DNA of 33,085 bases from NCBI GenBank assembly GCA_025964795.1, contig JAOPYC010000113.1, positions 1 to 33,085 on the forward strand, read 5' to 3'. A model generated the notes under the pieces. The model was not told where the DNA came from. It did no database searches and saw only the letters and a list, made by a program, of their open reading frames with translations. Position numbers and translations under genes: made by a program. Source of the stretch: Marmoricola sp. (GTDB taxonomy: Bacteria > Actinomycetota > Actinomycetes > Propionibacteriales > Nocardioidaceae). Shown piece by piece: positions 32,659 to 33,085 of this stretch; positions within the stretch are counted from its first letter, which is position 1, and every line of letters begins with the position of its first letter.

Positions 32659-33085
32659 GTGAGCAACAACGAAGTCCTCCTCCTCGAGAACATCCATCCG
32701 CTGGCGACCGAGGTCTTCGAGCGCAACGGTTTCGTCGTACGCACGCACCCGGGGTCGCTCGGTGAGGACGATCTGATCGAGGCGCTGCAGGGCGTCTCGA
32801 TGGTCGGCATCCGGTCCAACACCAAGGTCACCGAGAAGGTCCTGGCCAGCGCGCCGGACCTGCTGGCGATCGGCGCCTTCTGCATCGGCACCAACCAGAT
32901 CGACCTCCACGCCGCCGCCCAGCGGGGCATCGCCGCCTTCAACGCGCCGTACTCCAACACTCGCAGCGTGGTCGAGCTCGTCATCGGCGAGATCATCGCC
33001 CTGGCTCGCCGGCTCACCGAGAAGACCCAGCGGATGCACGACGGCATCTGGGACAAGTCCGCGGAGGGCAGCCACGAGGTTCGCG
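32659..33085 (+). CDS. serA: D-3-phosphoglycerate dehydrogenase, N-terminal part (cut by window end)
   Basis: 142 residues visible from GTG at 32659. The sequence EVLLLENIHPLATEVFERNG, VSMVGIRSNTKVTEKVL, LLAIGAFCIGTNQIDL and FNAPYSNTRSVVELVIGEI matches the N-terminal substrate and hinge region of SerA-type 2-hydroxyacid dehydrogenases; GIRSNT and CIGTNQ are close to those of the E. coli-type enzyme. It catalyses the first step of serine synthesis, 3-phosphoglycerate to 3-phosphohydroxypyruvate with NAD. The nucleotide-binding and any ACT domain lie beyond the window. The E. coli-like motif suggests the short (ACT-only) type, but this cannot be seen. Confidence 0.88.
   Translation, partial: MSNNEVLLLENIHPLATEVFERNGFVVRTHPGSLGEDDLIEALQGVSMVGIRSNTKVTEKVLASAPDLLAIGAFCIGTNQIDLHAAAQRGIAAFNAPYSNTRSVVELVIGEIIALARRLTEKTQRMHDGIWDKSAEGSHEVR

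Noticed and set aside
1-33085. tRNA, rRNA, CRISPR, insertion sequence or attachment site
   Set aside because: No cloverleaf, repeat-spacer array, transposase or integrase was seen in either strand by reading; a dedicated scan was not possible.

Overview
The window is very GC-rich (about 70% by eye) with strong G/C third-codon bias, frequent GTG and TTG starts, and several actinobacterial families (DUF2530, DUF3027, long-tailed cold-shock protein, bacterial XPB helicase with its helicase-associated partner). It is best read as the chromosome of a high-GC actinobacterium; a Nocardioides-like member of the Propionibacteriales is likely, but that genus-level guess is inference. No rRNA, tRNA, CRISPR array, transposase or phage gene was seen.

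Layout: (A) 1-3960, minus strand: a MarR regulator, an MFS exporter, a 28-residue membrane peptide, an RNA-type methyltransferase and a secreted Ser/Pro-tailed protein, linked by overlapping stop/start codons. (B) 4000-10500: housekeeping-like genes: NCS2 purine permease, DUF2530, a DHFR-like reductase, DUF3027, MFS protein, cold-shock protein, and a HAD phosphatase fused to a LarE-type sulfurtransferase. (C) 10571-19290: a small YdjM-like gene, then a seven-gene minus-strand carbohydrate operon: LacI repressor, sugar ABC binding lipoprotein, two permeases, a secreted protein of unknown activity, GH130 mannoside-active enzyme and an AGE/YihS-type isomerase. One promoter with a perfect LacI palindrome lies in front of lacI. 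The likely logic is import of a small mannoside, cleavage by GH130 and conversion of mannose to fructose. No ATPase gene is present, so a shared one elsewhere is implied. (D) 19316-26450, minus strand: a frameshifted MFS transporter, a DUF885 metallohydrolase, an acyl-CoA synthetase, an SDR and a PaaK-like ligase, with a KstR-like palindrome in front of the SDR; this looks like lipid or aromatic acid metabolism. (E) 26449-33085: a GGCT-fold protein (minus), then, on plus, a helicase-associated protein, an Asp/Glu racemase, a small TY-Chap-like protein, XPB helicase and the start of phosphoglycerate dehydrogenase.

A recurring theme is the start-site layout: ten or more genes have a TANNNT-like -10 box ending 6-7 bases before the start codon, as expected for leaderless mRNAs, while genes inside operons use ATGA, GTGA or TTGA overlaps. 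This pattern was used to pick several starts. The most distinctive items are the HAD-LarE fusion, the LacI-controlled mannoside operon with an unassigned secreted protein, the KstR-like site, and several very small coupled ORFs.
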